Of a stretch of 64,000 nucleotides of DNA, positions 45,183 through 55,531 are shown piece by piece (the stretch's first letter is position 1; every line of letters starts with the position of its first letter). The stretch comes from Nemertoderma westbladi (taxonomy: Eukaryota > Xenacoelomorpha > Nemertodermatida > Nemertodermatidae): positions 1-64,000 of the forward strand of contig JAUCBJ010006768.1 of NCBI GenBank assembly GCA_032718475.1, read 5' to 3'. The notes beneath the pieces are model-generated. The model ran no database searches and had not been told where the DNA came from. It saw only the letters and a list, made by a program, of their open reading frames with translations. The translations under genes and the position numbers were made by a program.

Positions 45183-46948
45183 GTTATTTTTAATATTTCT
45201 TTTAAATCACATGCCCTTCCTTCAATTTGGTCTACAGCTATTATTGTCCCGTTGTACAAAAAAGGAAACTCGAGTGACCCATATAACTACAGACCCGTTT
45301 CATTGACTTGTATTGCGTGTAAAATTATGGAGCAGTGTATTAAACAAGATTTGTGTGATTACTTATTTACTAACAAATTAATTAATAAGGCCCAACATGG
45401 CTTCTTAAAAAATAAGTCTACATGTACCCAGCTATTAGAATGTACAAAGGATTGGATTAAATTATTAGATAGAAAGTGCACTGTTGATGTAATCTACATA
45501 GACTTTGCGAAAGCCTTTGATTCTGTTGTGCACCAAAAACTTTTATGTAAACTTTCTTCTTACGGTATAGTAGGTGACTTATTTTATTGGTTAAAGGCTT
45601 TTCTCGCATATAGATCACAACGTATTTTAGTTGGTAGTAGTTTCTCTGATTATAGTCCAGTTACGTCGGGCACCATACAAGGTAGCGTACTAGGTCCAAT
45701 TTTATTTGTGCTTTTTATTAACGATTTACCGGATATTTTTAATTTAGGGTTATCGTGTAAACTATTTGCTGACGACGTCAAAATATATGCGCCATCCAGC
45801 GACCACTTACTGATATCACAGTCTCTGTACAAAATCACAGAATGGTCTAATAAATGGCAGTTGAATATCGCTCCACACAAATGTATAGTGCTCTATTTAG
45901 GTTACAATAACCCTCAACAGCAATATTTTCTAGATAGTAAACTTGTTGAAGCAGAGGATGATTGTAAGGATCTGGGAGTTACGATTTCTTCTGATTTTAA
46001 ATTTAATAAACATTGCCATGAGCGTGCTCTGAAATCAACTAAAGTAATCAATATGATTTTTAGATGTTTTCGTACTCGTAATATGGCAGCCCTAATTTGT
46101 GCTTATAAATCTTACGTGCGTCCCTTATTGGAATATTGTACAGTAATTTGGTCTCCTTTTACCAAAGGACATATAGATCTGATCGAACACGTACAGAGAT
46201 ATTTTACGCGCAGATTATTTTTTAGATGTAAATTAACCATGGTGCCTTATTTAGATAGACTTGAGTACTTAAACTTACAACCACTCGAAGTTAGACGTCA
46301 TGTGTTTGATTTAAAACAGGTTTTCTCTATAATCACCGGTGCAGTGCAAATTAATTTTGATGATTTTTTTAGCTTTGCTTCACGAAGGGGTCTTAGAGGT
46401 CACCAATATAAATTGCAACACAATTTTTGCCGCCTACAAATTTGTCAGAAATATTTTTGTAATAGGATAGTTAGTATGTGGAACGACCTACCTTCTAATG
46501 CTGCATCAGCCCCAAACATTAATATTTTTAGTAATATTTTAGCACGGGATGTAGACCTTTTAAAATACTGCAGTTTTAACAGATTTTTATAATAATTGGA
46601 TTATTTTTGGCATAACTCATGTTATTATATAATACTATTTATTGTTAATATATTTAAGTACGGGCAGTAGAAAAATATCTTTAACAATATTTTTTAGAAA
46701 AATATTTTTATCCGGGAAACGTTTAATTATTTAATACTTTTTAGTTACTTTTACATGTACTTATAACGTTTAGTATACAAATTAATTAACTTAAATAATG
46801 GAATGGCTAACCGTAAGTGCACGGGCCTGGTTAGTCTCCTCCCCCACTACTTACTGTATATATTTTTATCTAATGATCTATTTTATTTGAAATAAATTTC
46901 ATATGTGCAATTTTTGACTATGGGTGTAATAATAATAATAATAATAAT
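45183..46948 (+). pseudogene. CR1/Jockey-like LINE, RT part after the RTE insertion
   Basis: Open to a stop at 46592. RT blocks in order: IVPLYKKGN, NYRPVSLT, AQHGFLKNKSTCTQL, YIDFAKAFDS (motif A), SGTIQGSVLGPILF (motif B), KLFADDVKIY (motif C), then the C-terminal WNDLPSNAASA block. The frame itself is intact, but the element is split by the RTE and its 5' part is truncated and frameshifted, so it cannot work. A 3' UTR of about 330 bp and an (ATA)n tail end at about 46948. The open frame reaches back to 45138 only because it runs into the RTE tail. Confidence 0.85.
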
Positions 46949-47687
46949 AATAGAGTTATGAATATAGACTTGAATGATATAATCTGTAATAAACTCCAGT
47001 TACCACGGTAACTAGATATTTCTGGAATGTTTTTTAGTTTCACTAAAAGTTCCAACTAGTGGTCTAGTTAACACATAACTAGTTTCGTAAAATTTTATAG
47101 CGAAGTCTATGTCCAAATTAGTAATTTTTGTATAAAAACATCTGTTTACAGCGGTTGTCATGGTAACTGCAAAATAGAACAATCAAATTCGGACGCAGAA
47201 TAAGTTATATAGTGGGGGTAGGGGTTGGTCCCAAGTCATAACACCTTAACCTTAGGCTTCAAATTAACATTTTATAAATTTTAACATCTGTTTAGCCCGG
47301 TTGCCAAGGTAACTGGATTTTCTATTTAACCTCAATCGGCTCTGCCATGGACCTTATAGTTGAGTTGAGAAACCCCAAGTTTATATCTATTATAGTTTTT
47401 CTACAAATAGAGTTATAAAGATTGACTTGAAATACATAGACTTTTTTCTAAGTCCGTTGCCATGGAAACCAGATTTTTCCTGGATATGAGACCCATCCCA
47501 CACGATGCGCCTCGACGAGTAGTATATACATGCAAAATTTCAGGGTACTTTTAAAGTCTAGTTTTTTCACCTATCAAAAAAACCCAAATCTGCCTCATAC
47601 AAGTAAAATAGCCCACTATGAATAGACCATCTCAGCTAAGGAAAATCTTTCTTAGCGAAAGTAGTTGATTTTCCTTAGCTTCGTGGA

Positions 47688-49025
47688 ACTTGTGCTTCAA
47701 ATTATCATTTTATAAATTTTAACATCTGTTTAGTCTTATTGCTATGGTAATTGGATTGTGTAATTAACCTCGAATGGATTGTATATGGACCTTACAGATG
47801 AGTTGCAAAACCCCAAATTTTGATTTATTACATTATTTTGCTACAAATAGAGTATTGAATTTAGACTTGAATGATATAGACTTTAATAAACTCCAGTTAC
47901 CATGGTAACAAGATATTTCTGGAATGTTTTGAGTTTCACTAAAAGTTCCAACTAGTGGATCAGATAACACATATCCAGTTTCGTAAAATTTTATCGCGAA
48001 GTCTATGTCCAAATGAGTTATTTTTGTATAAAAACATCTGTTTTCAGCGGTTGTCATGGTAACTGCAAAATTAAACAATGAAATTCGGACGCAGAATAAG
48101 TCATATAGTGGGGGTAGGTGTTGGTCCCAACTCAATACTATTAACTAGTGCTTCAAATTATAATTTTTTAAATTTTAGAATCTGTTTAGTCTTGTTGCTA
48201 TGGTAACAGGATTTTCTAATTAACCTCGAACCGGAATGGCTTGGATATGGACCTTATATGAGTTGCAAAACCCCAAGTTTATATATATTACAGTTCTGCT
48301 ACAAATATAGTTATGAATATAGACTTGAATAAACTACAGTTACCATGGTAACTATATATTTCTGGAATGATTTGAGTTTCACTAAAAGTTCCAACTAGTG
48401 GTCCAGATAACACATACCCAGTTTCGTAAAATTTTAACGCGAAGTCTATGTCCAAATGAGTAATTTTTGTATAAAAACATCTGTTTTCAGCGGTTGTCAA
48501 GGTAACTGCAAAATAGAACAATCAAATTCGGATGCAGAATAAGTTATATAGTGGGGGTAGGGATTGGTCCCAAGTCATCACACCTTAACCTTAGGCTTCA
48601 AATTAACATTTTAAAAATTTTAACATCTGTTTAGCCCGGTTGCCAAGGAAACAGGATTTTCTATTTAACCTCAATCGGCTCTGCTATAGACCTTATAGTT
48701 GTGTTGAGAAACCCCAAGTTTATATGTATTATAGTTTTCCTACAAATAGAGTTAAAATATTGACTTGAAATACATAGACTTTTTTCTAAGTCCGTTGCCA
48801 TGGAAACCAGATTTTTCCTGGATATGAGACCCATCCCACACGACGCGCCTTGATGAGTTGTATATACATGCAAATTTTCAGGGTACTTTTAAAGGCTAGT
48901 TTTTTCACCGGTCAAAAAACACTAAATCTGCCCCATACAAGTAAAATAGCCCACTATGAATACACCATCTCAGCTAAGGAAAATCTTTCTTAGCGAAAGT
49001 AGTTGATTTTCCTTAGCTTCGTGGA
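47688..49025 (-). mobile_element. X-box Helitron copy 7, right part of the split copy
   Basis: Eight monomers and a normal 5' terminus at 49025. With the part at 40284-40411 it makes a copy of the expanded ten-monomer class whose 3' terminus is lost or lies in fragment 5. Confidence 0.8.
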
Positions 49026-49100
49026 TTTAAGACAACATTTAGCCATTCAACCTTAACAAGTTACCTAACTCTAAGATAGGCAAACTGATTTTTTTGTATA
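49026..49100. other. Unique spacer between Helitrons
   Basis: About 75 bp of non-Helitron sequence (starts TTTAAGACAACATT). Probably original target DNA. Confidence 0.5.
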
Positions 49101-50950
49101 CGAGAAAAGCATTTCCTAAAGGAAATGCAACCACGAAGCTAAGGAAAATTAAACAAAGGGCCACAATTTGGTTTGTTGCTTAGCCTAGTTTAGTAGCATT
49201 TGCTAATAAATAACTTATATTCCCATGGAAACTAGAATTCTCTGGAACTGTTGGTTTTACCTTTGAAAAAAGATTCAGTCCAGATTGTGGTTCAACACAT
49301 ACCAAGTTTTGAAAATATTGAGTTTATGTCCAAATTACCGATTTTCTATCAAAATGCATCTGTTTGCAGTGGTTGTCATGGAAACTGAAAAATAGAACAA
49401 TGTAATTCGGATGCAGAATAAGTCATATTGTGGGGGTAGGTCTTGGTCCCAAGTCATAATACTATTAACTTGTGTTTCAAATTATCATTTTAGAAATTTT
49501 AACATCTGTTTAGTCTTGTTGCTATGGTAATTGGATTGTGTAATTAACCTCGAATGGATTGTATATGGACCTTACAGATGAGTTGCAAAACCCCAAATTT
49601 ATATTTATTACATTATTTTGCTACAAATAGAGTTTTTATTGAATTTAGACTTGAATGATATAGACTTTAATAAACTCCAGTTACCATGGTAACAAGATAT
49701 TTCTGGAATGTTTTCAGTTTCACTAAAAGTTCCAACTAATGGTCCAGATAACACATTCCCAGTTTCGTAAAATTTTATCGCGAAGTCTATGTCCAAATGA
49801 ATTATTTTAGTATAAAAACATCTGTTTTCAGCGGTTGTCATGGTAACTGCAAAATTAAACAATGAAATTCGGACGCAGAATAAGTCATATAGTGGGGGTA
49901 GGGGTTGGTCCCAAGACATAACACCTTAACCTTAGGCTTCAAATTTTCATGTTTTCAGCGGTTGCCATGGAAAGTGAGAAATAGAACAACGTAATTCGGA
50001 TGCAGAATAAGTTATATAGAGGGGGTAGGGCTTGGTCCCATGTCATAATAGCTTTAACTTTTGCTTAAAATTATCATTTTATAAATTTAAACGTCTGTTT
50101 AGCCTGGTTGTCATGGTAACAGGATTTTTTAATTTACCTCAATCTGCTCGACTATGGCCCTTGTAGTTGAGTTGAGAAACCCCAAGTTTATATCTATTGC
50201 GGTTTTTCTACAAATAGAGTTATGAATATAGACCTGAATGATATAATCTGTAATAAACTCCAGTTACCACGGTAACTAGATATTTCTGGAATGTTTTGAG
50301 TTTCACTAAAAGTTCGAACTAGTGGTCCAGATAACACATATCCAGTTTCGTAAAATTTTATCGTGAAGTCTATGTCCAAATGAGTTATTTTCGTATAAAA
50401 ACATCTGTTTTCAGCGGTTGTCATGGTAACTGCAAAATTAAACAATGAAATTCGGACGCAGAATAAGTCATATAGTGGGGGTAGGGGTTGGTCCCAAGAC
50501 ATAACACATAAACCTTAGGCTTCAAATTAACATTTTATAAATTTTAACATCTGTTTAGCCCGGTTGCCAAGGTAACTGGAATTTCTATTTAACCTCAATC
50601 GGCTCTGCTATGGACCTTATAGTTGAGTTGAGAAATCCCAAGTTTATATGTATTATAGTTTTCCTACAAATAGAGTTATAAATATTGACTTGAAATACAT
50701 AGACTTTTTTCTAAGTCCGTTGCCATGGAAACCAGATTTTTCCTGAATATGAGACCCATCCCACACGACGCGCCTCGATGAGTAGTACATACATGCAAAA
50801 TTTCAGGGTACTTTTAAAGGCTAGTTTTTTCCCCGACCAAAAAAAAACAAATCTGCCCCACACAAGTAAAATAGCCCACTATGAATAGACCATCTCAGCT
50901 AAGGAAAATCTTTCTTAGCGAAAGTAGTTGATTTTCCTTAGCTTCGTGGA
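49101..50950 (-). mobile_element. X-box Helitron copy 10 (most expanded)
   Basis: 1850 bp with eleven X-box sites. One interval is short (about 123 bp near 49840-49960), showing a partial monomer and hence a recombination join. 3' end CTCG, 5' end TCCACG. Confidence 0.85.
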
Positions 50951-51072
50951 AAAGGAAAACTTTGGATAGAGAGGAGGGTTTTTATGATTAAGAGTTTTAG
51001 TTCATGGTCCTATTATTTTAGTCCAGGCCGGGGGTCTGGACTAGTGTATAGTTTGCATGTACAGTATATATA
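50951..51072. other. Unique spacer between Helitrons
   Basis: 122 bp, including a GTCCAGGC/GTCTGGAC imperfect inverted repeat near 51020-51040. No gene. Confidence 0.5.
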
Positions 51073-52340
51073 CTAGAAAGGCATTTCCTAAAGGAAATGC
51101 AACCACGAAGCTAAGGAAAATTAAACAAACGGCCACACTTTGGTTCGTTGCTTAGCCTCGTTTAGTAGCATTTGCCAATAATTAACTTATATTCCCATGG
51201 AAACTAGAGTTCTCTGGAACTGTTGGTTTTACCTTTGAAAAAAGATTCAGTAAAGATTGTGGTTCAGACAACACATACCAAGTTTCAGAAAATATTGTAG
51301 TTTATGTCCAAATTACCGATTTTCTATTAAAATGCAACTGTTTGCAGTGGTTGTCATGGAAACTGAAAAATAGAACAATGTAATTCGGATGCAGTCATAT
51401 AATGGGGGTAGGTCTTGGTCCCAAGTCATAATACTATTAACTTGTGCTTCAATAATTATAATTTTATAAATTTTAACATCTGTTTAGTCTTGTTACTATG
51501 GTAACTGGATTGTGTAATTAACGTGGAACGGCTTGTATATGGATGGACCTTATAGATGTGTTGCAAAACCCCAAATTTATATATATTACATTATTTTGCT
51601 ACAAATAGAGTATTGAATTTAGACTTGAATGATATAGACTTTAATAAACTCCAGTCACCATGGTAACTAGATATTTCTGGAATGTTTTCAGTTTCACCAA
51701 AAGTCCCAACTAGTGGTCCAGATAACACATACCCAGTTTCATAAAATTTTATCATGAAGTCTATGTCCAAATGAGTAATTTTTGCATAAAAACATCTGTT
51801 TTCAGCGGTTGTCATGGTAACTGCAAAATAGAACAATCAAATTCGGACGCAGAATAATTTATATAGTGGGGGTAGGGGTTGGTCCCAAGTAATAACACCT
51901 TAACCTTAGGCTTCAAATTAACATTTTATAAATTTTAACATCTGTTTAGCCTGGTTGCCAAGGTAACTGGATTTTCTATTTAACTTCAATCGGCTCTGCT
52001 ATGGACCTTATAGTTGAGTTGAGAAACCCCAAGTTTATATCTATTATAGTTTTCCTACAAATAGAGTTATAAATATTGACTTGAAATACATAGACTTTTT
52101 TGAAGTCCGTTGCCATGGAAACCAGATTTTTCCTGGATATGAGACCCGGCCCAAAAGATGCGCCTCGTCGAGTAGTATATACATGCAAAATTTCAGGGTA
52201 CTTTTAAAGGCTAGTTTTTTCACCTATCAAAAAAAACCAAATCTGCCTCACACAAGTAAAATAGCCCACTATGAATAGACCATCTCAGCTAAGGAAAATC
52301 TTTCTTAGCGAAAGTAGTTGATTTTCCTTAGCTTCGTGGA
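51073..52340 (-). mobile_element. X-box Helitron copy 11
   Basis: 1268 bp, seven monomers, canonical ends: on the minus strand A/TCCACG at the start and CTAG/T at the end, that is, insertion between A and T with no duplication. Confidence 0.88.
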
Positions 52341-52363
52341 TTTTGAGAGGATCCAATTGATAA

Positions 52364-53633
52364 CTAGAAAGGCATTTCCTAAAGGAAATGCAACCACGAA
52401 GCTAAGGAAAATTAAACAAAGGGCCACAATTTGGTTTGTTGCTTAGCCTAGTTTAGTAGCATTTGCCAATAAATAACTTCTATTCCCATGGAAACTAGAG
52501 TTCTCTGGAACTGTTGGTTTTACCTTTGAAAAAAGATTCAGTCCAGATTGTGGTTCAGATAACACATTTACCGAGTTTCAGAAAAATATATTGTAGTTTA
52601 TGTCCAAATTACCAATTTTCTATCACAATGCATCTGTTTGCAGTGGTTGTCATGGAAACTGAAAAATAGAACAATGAAATTCGGATGCAGAATAAGTCAT
52701 ATAGTGGGGGTAGGGGTTGGTCCCAAGTCATAATACTATTAACTTGTGCTTCAAATTATCATTTTATAAATTTTAACATCTGTTTAGACTTGTTGCTATG
52801 GTAACTGTATTTTCTAATTAACCTCAAACGGCTTGGATATGGATCTTATAGATGAGTTGCAAAACCCCAAGTTTATATATATTACAGTTTTGCTACAAAT
52901 AGAGTTATCAATATAGATTTGAATGATATAGAGTTTAATAAACTACAGTTACCATGGTAACTAAATTTCTGGAATAATTTAAGTTTCACTAAAAGTTCCA
53001 ACTCGTGGTCCAGATAACACATACCCAGTTTTGTAAAATTTTATCGTGAAGTCTATGTCCAAATGAATAAGTTTTGAATAAAAACATCTGTTTTCAGCGG
53101 TTGTCATGGTAACTGAAAAATAGAACAATGTAATTCGGATGCAGAATAAGTTATATAGTGGGGGTAGGGGTTGGTCCCAAGTCATAACACCTTAACCTTA
53201 GGCTTCAAATTAACATTTTATAAATTTTAACATCTGTCTAGCCCGGTTGCCAAGGTAACTGGATTTTCTATTTAACCTCAATCGGCTCTGCTATGGACCT
53301 TATAGTTGTGTTGAGAAACCCCAAGTTTATATCTATTATAGTTTTCCTACAAATAGAGTTACAAATATTGACTTGAAATACATAGACTTTTTTCTAAGTC
53401 CGTTGCCATGGAAACCAGATTTTTCCTGAATATGAGACCCATCCCACACGACGCGCCTCGATGAGTAGTACATACATGCAAAATTTCAGGGTACTTTTAA
53501 AGGCTAGTTTTTTCCCCGACCAAAAAAAAACAAATCTGCCCCACACAAGTAAAATAGCCCACTATGAATAGACCATCTCAGCTAAGGAAAATCTTTCTTA
53601 GCGAAAGTAGTTGATTTTCCTTAGCTTCGTGGA
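52364..53633 (-). mobile_element. X-box Helitron copy 12 (reference copy)
   Basis: 1270 bp. On the minus strand: host A, then TCCACGAAGCTAAGG (5' end, followed by a large stem-loop made of CTAAGGAAAAT and its complement). Then come seven monomers, an inverted CCACGAAGC copy, the hairpin GCATTTCC-TTTA-GGAAATGC, four bases, CTAG, and host T. These are the textbook Helitron signs (TC start, terminal hairpin plus CTRR, A/T target, no duplication). The short subterminal inverted repeat resembles that of Helentron-type non-autonomous elements. No Rep-helicase is encoded. Confidence 0.9.
52483..53415. promoter_or_regulatory. Phased X-box (RFX-type) motif series in Helitron copy 12
   Basis: Sites at 52483 (TTCCCATGGAAAC), 52646 (GTTGTCATGGAAAC), 52792 (GTTGCTATGGTAAC), 52948 (GTTACCATGGTAAC, perfect palindrome), 53100 (GTTGTCATGGTAAC), 53246 (GTTGCCAAGGTAAC) and 53402 (GTTGCCATGGAAAC). 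Start-to-start spacing is 146-164 bp. The site at 52948 fits the known RFX consensus GTNRCC-N2-RGYAAC exactly. The same series recurs in every copy of the array. That RFX proteins bind here is inference. Confidence 0.65.
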
Positions 53634-54042
53634 TATTAAACTGAAGTAAATGATCGGCGTTATATTAAACTTTATTGCGTTTTTATTTGCAACATCATTA
53701 ATTCTCTCAGGAGGGAATACTCTCACTGAGGGCGAACTAGCGGTCGGCTCAACCCAAATTACCACTACACACCCACAGCTCAGCGGGACCACGATAATAA
53801 ACTTACTGAGCTCGTGACAGTACACTGCAGGCACACTGCACTGCACTACTGCTGTCTGCAGTTAGCAGTTAGTACTGTAGTTGGCCAGTTGGCGGTAGGC
53901 TTATCAGCTATCTGTCTATAGCACTGTAGCAAGCAGCTGAGCAGGGGTAACACTTTTCATACCTGTAGAGGTATAGCCTCTAGACTCAGTCAGAAGGTTT
54001 CTCGCTTTACTTTTACAATTAGGCCTACCGGCACCGGTCAGT
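53634..54042. other. No gene recognised
   Basis: Right boundary of the array. Contains CACTGCA/CTGCAG-rich short repeats at about 53820-53880. No supported feature. Confidence 0.4.
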
Positions 54043-54216
54043 CGGTGAGAAGTCAAAAATTGGACTTCAAGTCCAATTTTAGACTTCAAGTCCAATTTTG
54101 GACTCCAAAGTCCAATATTGGACTTTAGTACAACTCCAAGTGTACCCATGCTGCCATGCTGCCTTACTATGTATATCGGTATTTAAATCAAAACTGCATC
54201 CCGTATCAGTCAGTAC
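54043..54216 (-). mobile_element. Foldback MITE, inverted copy
   Basis: Reverse complement of 32275-32448, with small extra duplications (ATGCTGCC repeated near 54150; CAGT repeated near 54207). Same palindromic AGTCCAA units. Confidence 0.75.
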
Positions 54217-54486
54217 ATATAGGCCTATATTACATACCGGGTAATTACAATGCAACATTATTTTAATGATCAAATTAATTATTATATCTGTATATGTACT
54301 ATAAACAGGGATCGCACACCTACAGTCAGACATCAGTAGTTACATTTTGCGGTAGTGGTATAGCTTTGCGGTAGCCTTACTGCCTTAGCGGTGGTATTAC
54401 AGTATTATCGTATGGCAAAAATAAGACTACTGTAAACTGTAACCTATTATGTTATTGAGTTAATGTTTATTGACTAATTGTTTTGA
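54217..54486. other. No gene recognised
   Basis: AT-rich. Includes a partial copy of the short dispersed repeat near 54430-54485 (ACTGTAACC ... ATTGTTTTGATTAGG). Confidence 0.4.
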
Positions 54487-54925
54487 TTAGGTTCACTGTG
54501 TCAAGTACAATGCACACATCTCTGCATCTCCAACCAGACACTAAATAACATTGGAGTTGGAGGTGTCTCATTCAGTCATTGGTTCCCCCAAGCTTGACAC
54601 TAGAACAAAGCTGCCTCCGCTTTGCAGGACATCGCTTTAAGCCGTGAGGACCAGCCAGTGCACCTCATGGAGTGAATAAGCATGGTGGACAGGACAGCCC
54701 ATGACCTTCTTGAGACGCATCTTTCTTACTGTCTTAAAGGACACTAGCAGACTGGCCTTGAAGATGCGGATGATCTAGCAAATGTCATGGGTGATAAGGC
54801 TGTAAGAGTGTAAGGGAGTTGCGGAGGCGCACTTTTGTCAACAAGCCGGCACAGCATTCTTAATACATAATAGGGCCTATATATATAATGCAGCTGCAAT
54901 GAATCATGCCGATTGTAGTAGTAGT
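54487..54925 (+). pseudogene. Decayed RTE 3' fragment with many short local duplications
   Basis: Aligns to 44813-45170 of the intact RTE but carries at least eight insertions of 5-23 bp, most ending in a repeat of the 4-7 bases just before them, for example ACATCTC followed by TGCATCTC, ATTGGAG by TTGGAG, CATT by CAGTCATT, and GGACAG by GACAG. One deletion of about 23 bp lies near 54660. Ends in GTAGTAGTA. Not coding. Confidence 0.85.
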
Positions 54926-55531
54926 ATGTCAGTATGTGGTGAGGATATAGGGCTCCTTCAATTGGTAAAGTCAAAAGTTGAAAGTGGCCGTTTATTGTTT
55001 TAGTTAGAAAAGCCTGCCTCTGTAACCTGTTCCTTTCCCTCAATTGGTTTATGATTATGATATGACGTGTGTTACTTGTTACTTCTGTAGGCTACTTATT
55101 GTGGAGACCCCAGCACGTTAATCAGTTAATCATCCCATTTCATTATCCTGTTATCCAGCCGTTTTATAATACCCTTCCTGTTGCATGGAAAAATTAGAAG
55201 AGATGGTCAGATGGTGGTAGCATCAACTTGTAATATTTCTTTCTGATAGGGCTCCCATAGCCTTAGACGAAATCGTAGCTTGTACTGTAGTTAGCCTTAG
55301 CAGCAGCTGCAGTTGGCTAACCTGGCATTGCTACCAGTATCCACCAAATATAATTTGTAATTCAATATTTGTTGGAGCCTAATCTAATCTAGTCCTAAAG
55401 ACACTATAAAGTCCTGGGTACATAAGGCTGTAAGGTTAGACATAACATGAATGTAAATTGTAAACTAAACAATATGCTAAAAGTAAAGTACCTAGAATGC
55501 TAGAATGTACCATTATATTCTAAGTACATTA
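54926..55531. other. No gene; dispersed repeat copy
   Basis: Holds a minus-strand copy of the short dispersed repeat at 54985-55045 (GTTTATTGTTTTAGTTAG ... CTGTAACCTGTTCC). The remainder is unrecognised. Confidence 0.45.

Larger units (their letters stand above)
40412..47687 (-). mobile_element. X-box Helitron copy 8, host of a LINE nest
   Basis: Helitron sequence is 40412-40937 and 46956-47687, about 1258 bp and seven monomers, the usual size once the LINE is removed. The 3' side (40412-40930) is more diverged than in other copies. It inserted into another Helitron between A and A (TATTA/ACTTG on the plus strand) with no target duplication, as Helitrons do. Confidence 0.85.

Noticed and set aside
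33497-53185. Many 60-100-codon minus-strand ORFs repeated through the array
   Set aside because: They are the same monomer frame read in each Helitron copy; lengths vary with random stops and the X-box palindromes are conserved as DNA rather than as protein.
33054-53633. Interpretation of the array as an ordinary satellite or as TIR DNA transposons
   Set aside because: Copies have TC starts, a hairpin plus CTAG end, A/T-type targets and no TSD at a reconstructable site, which fits Helitrons better.
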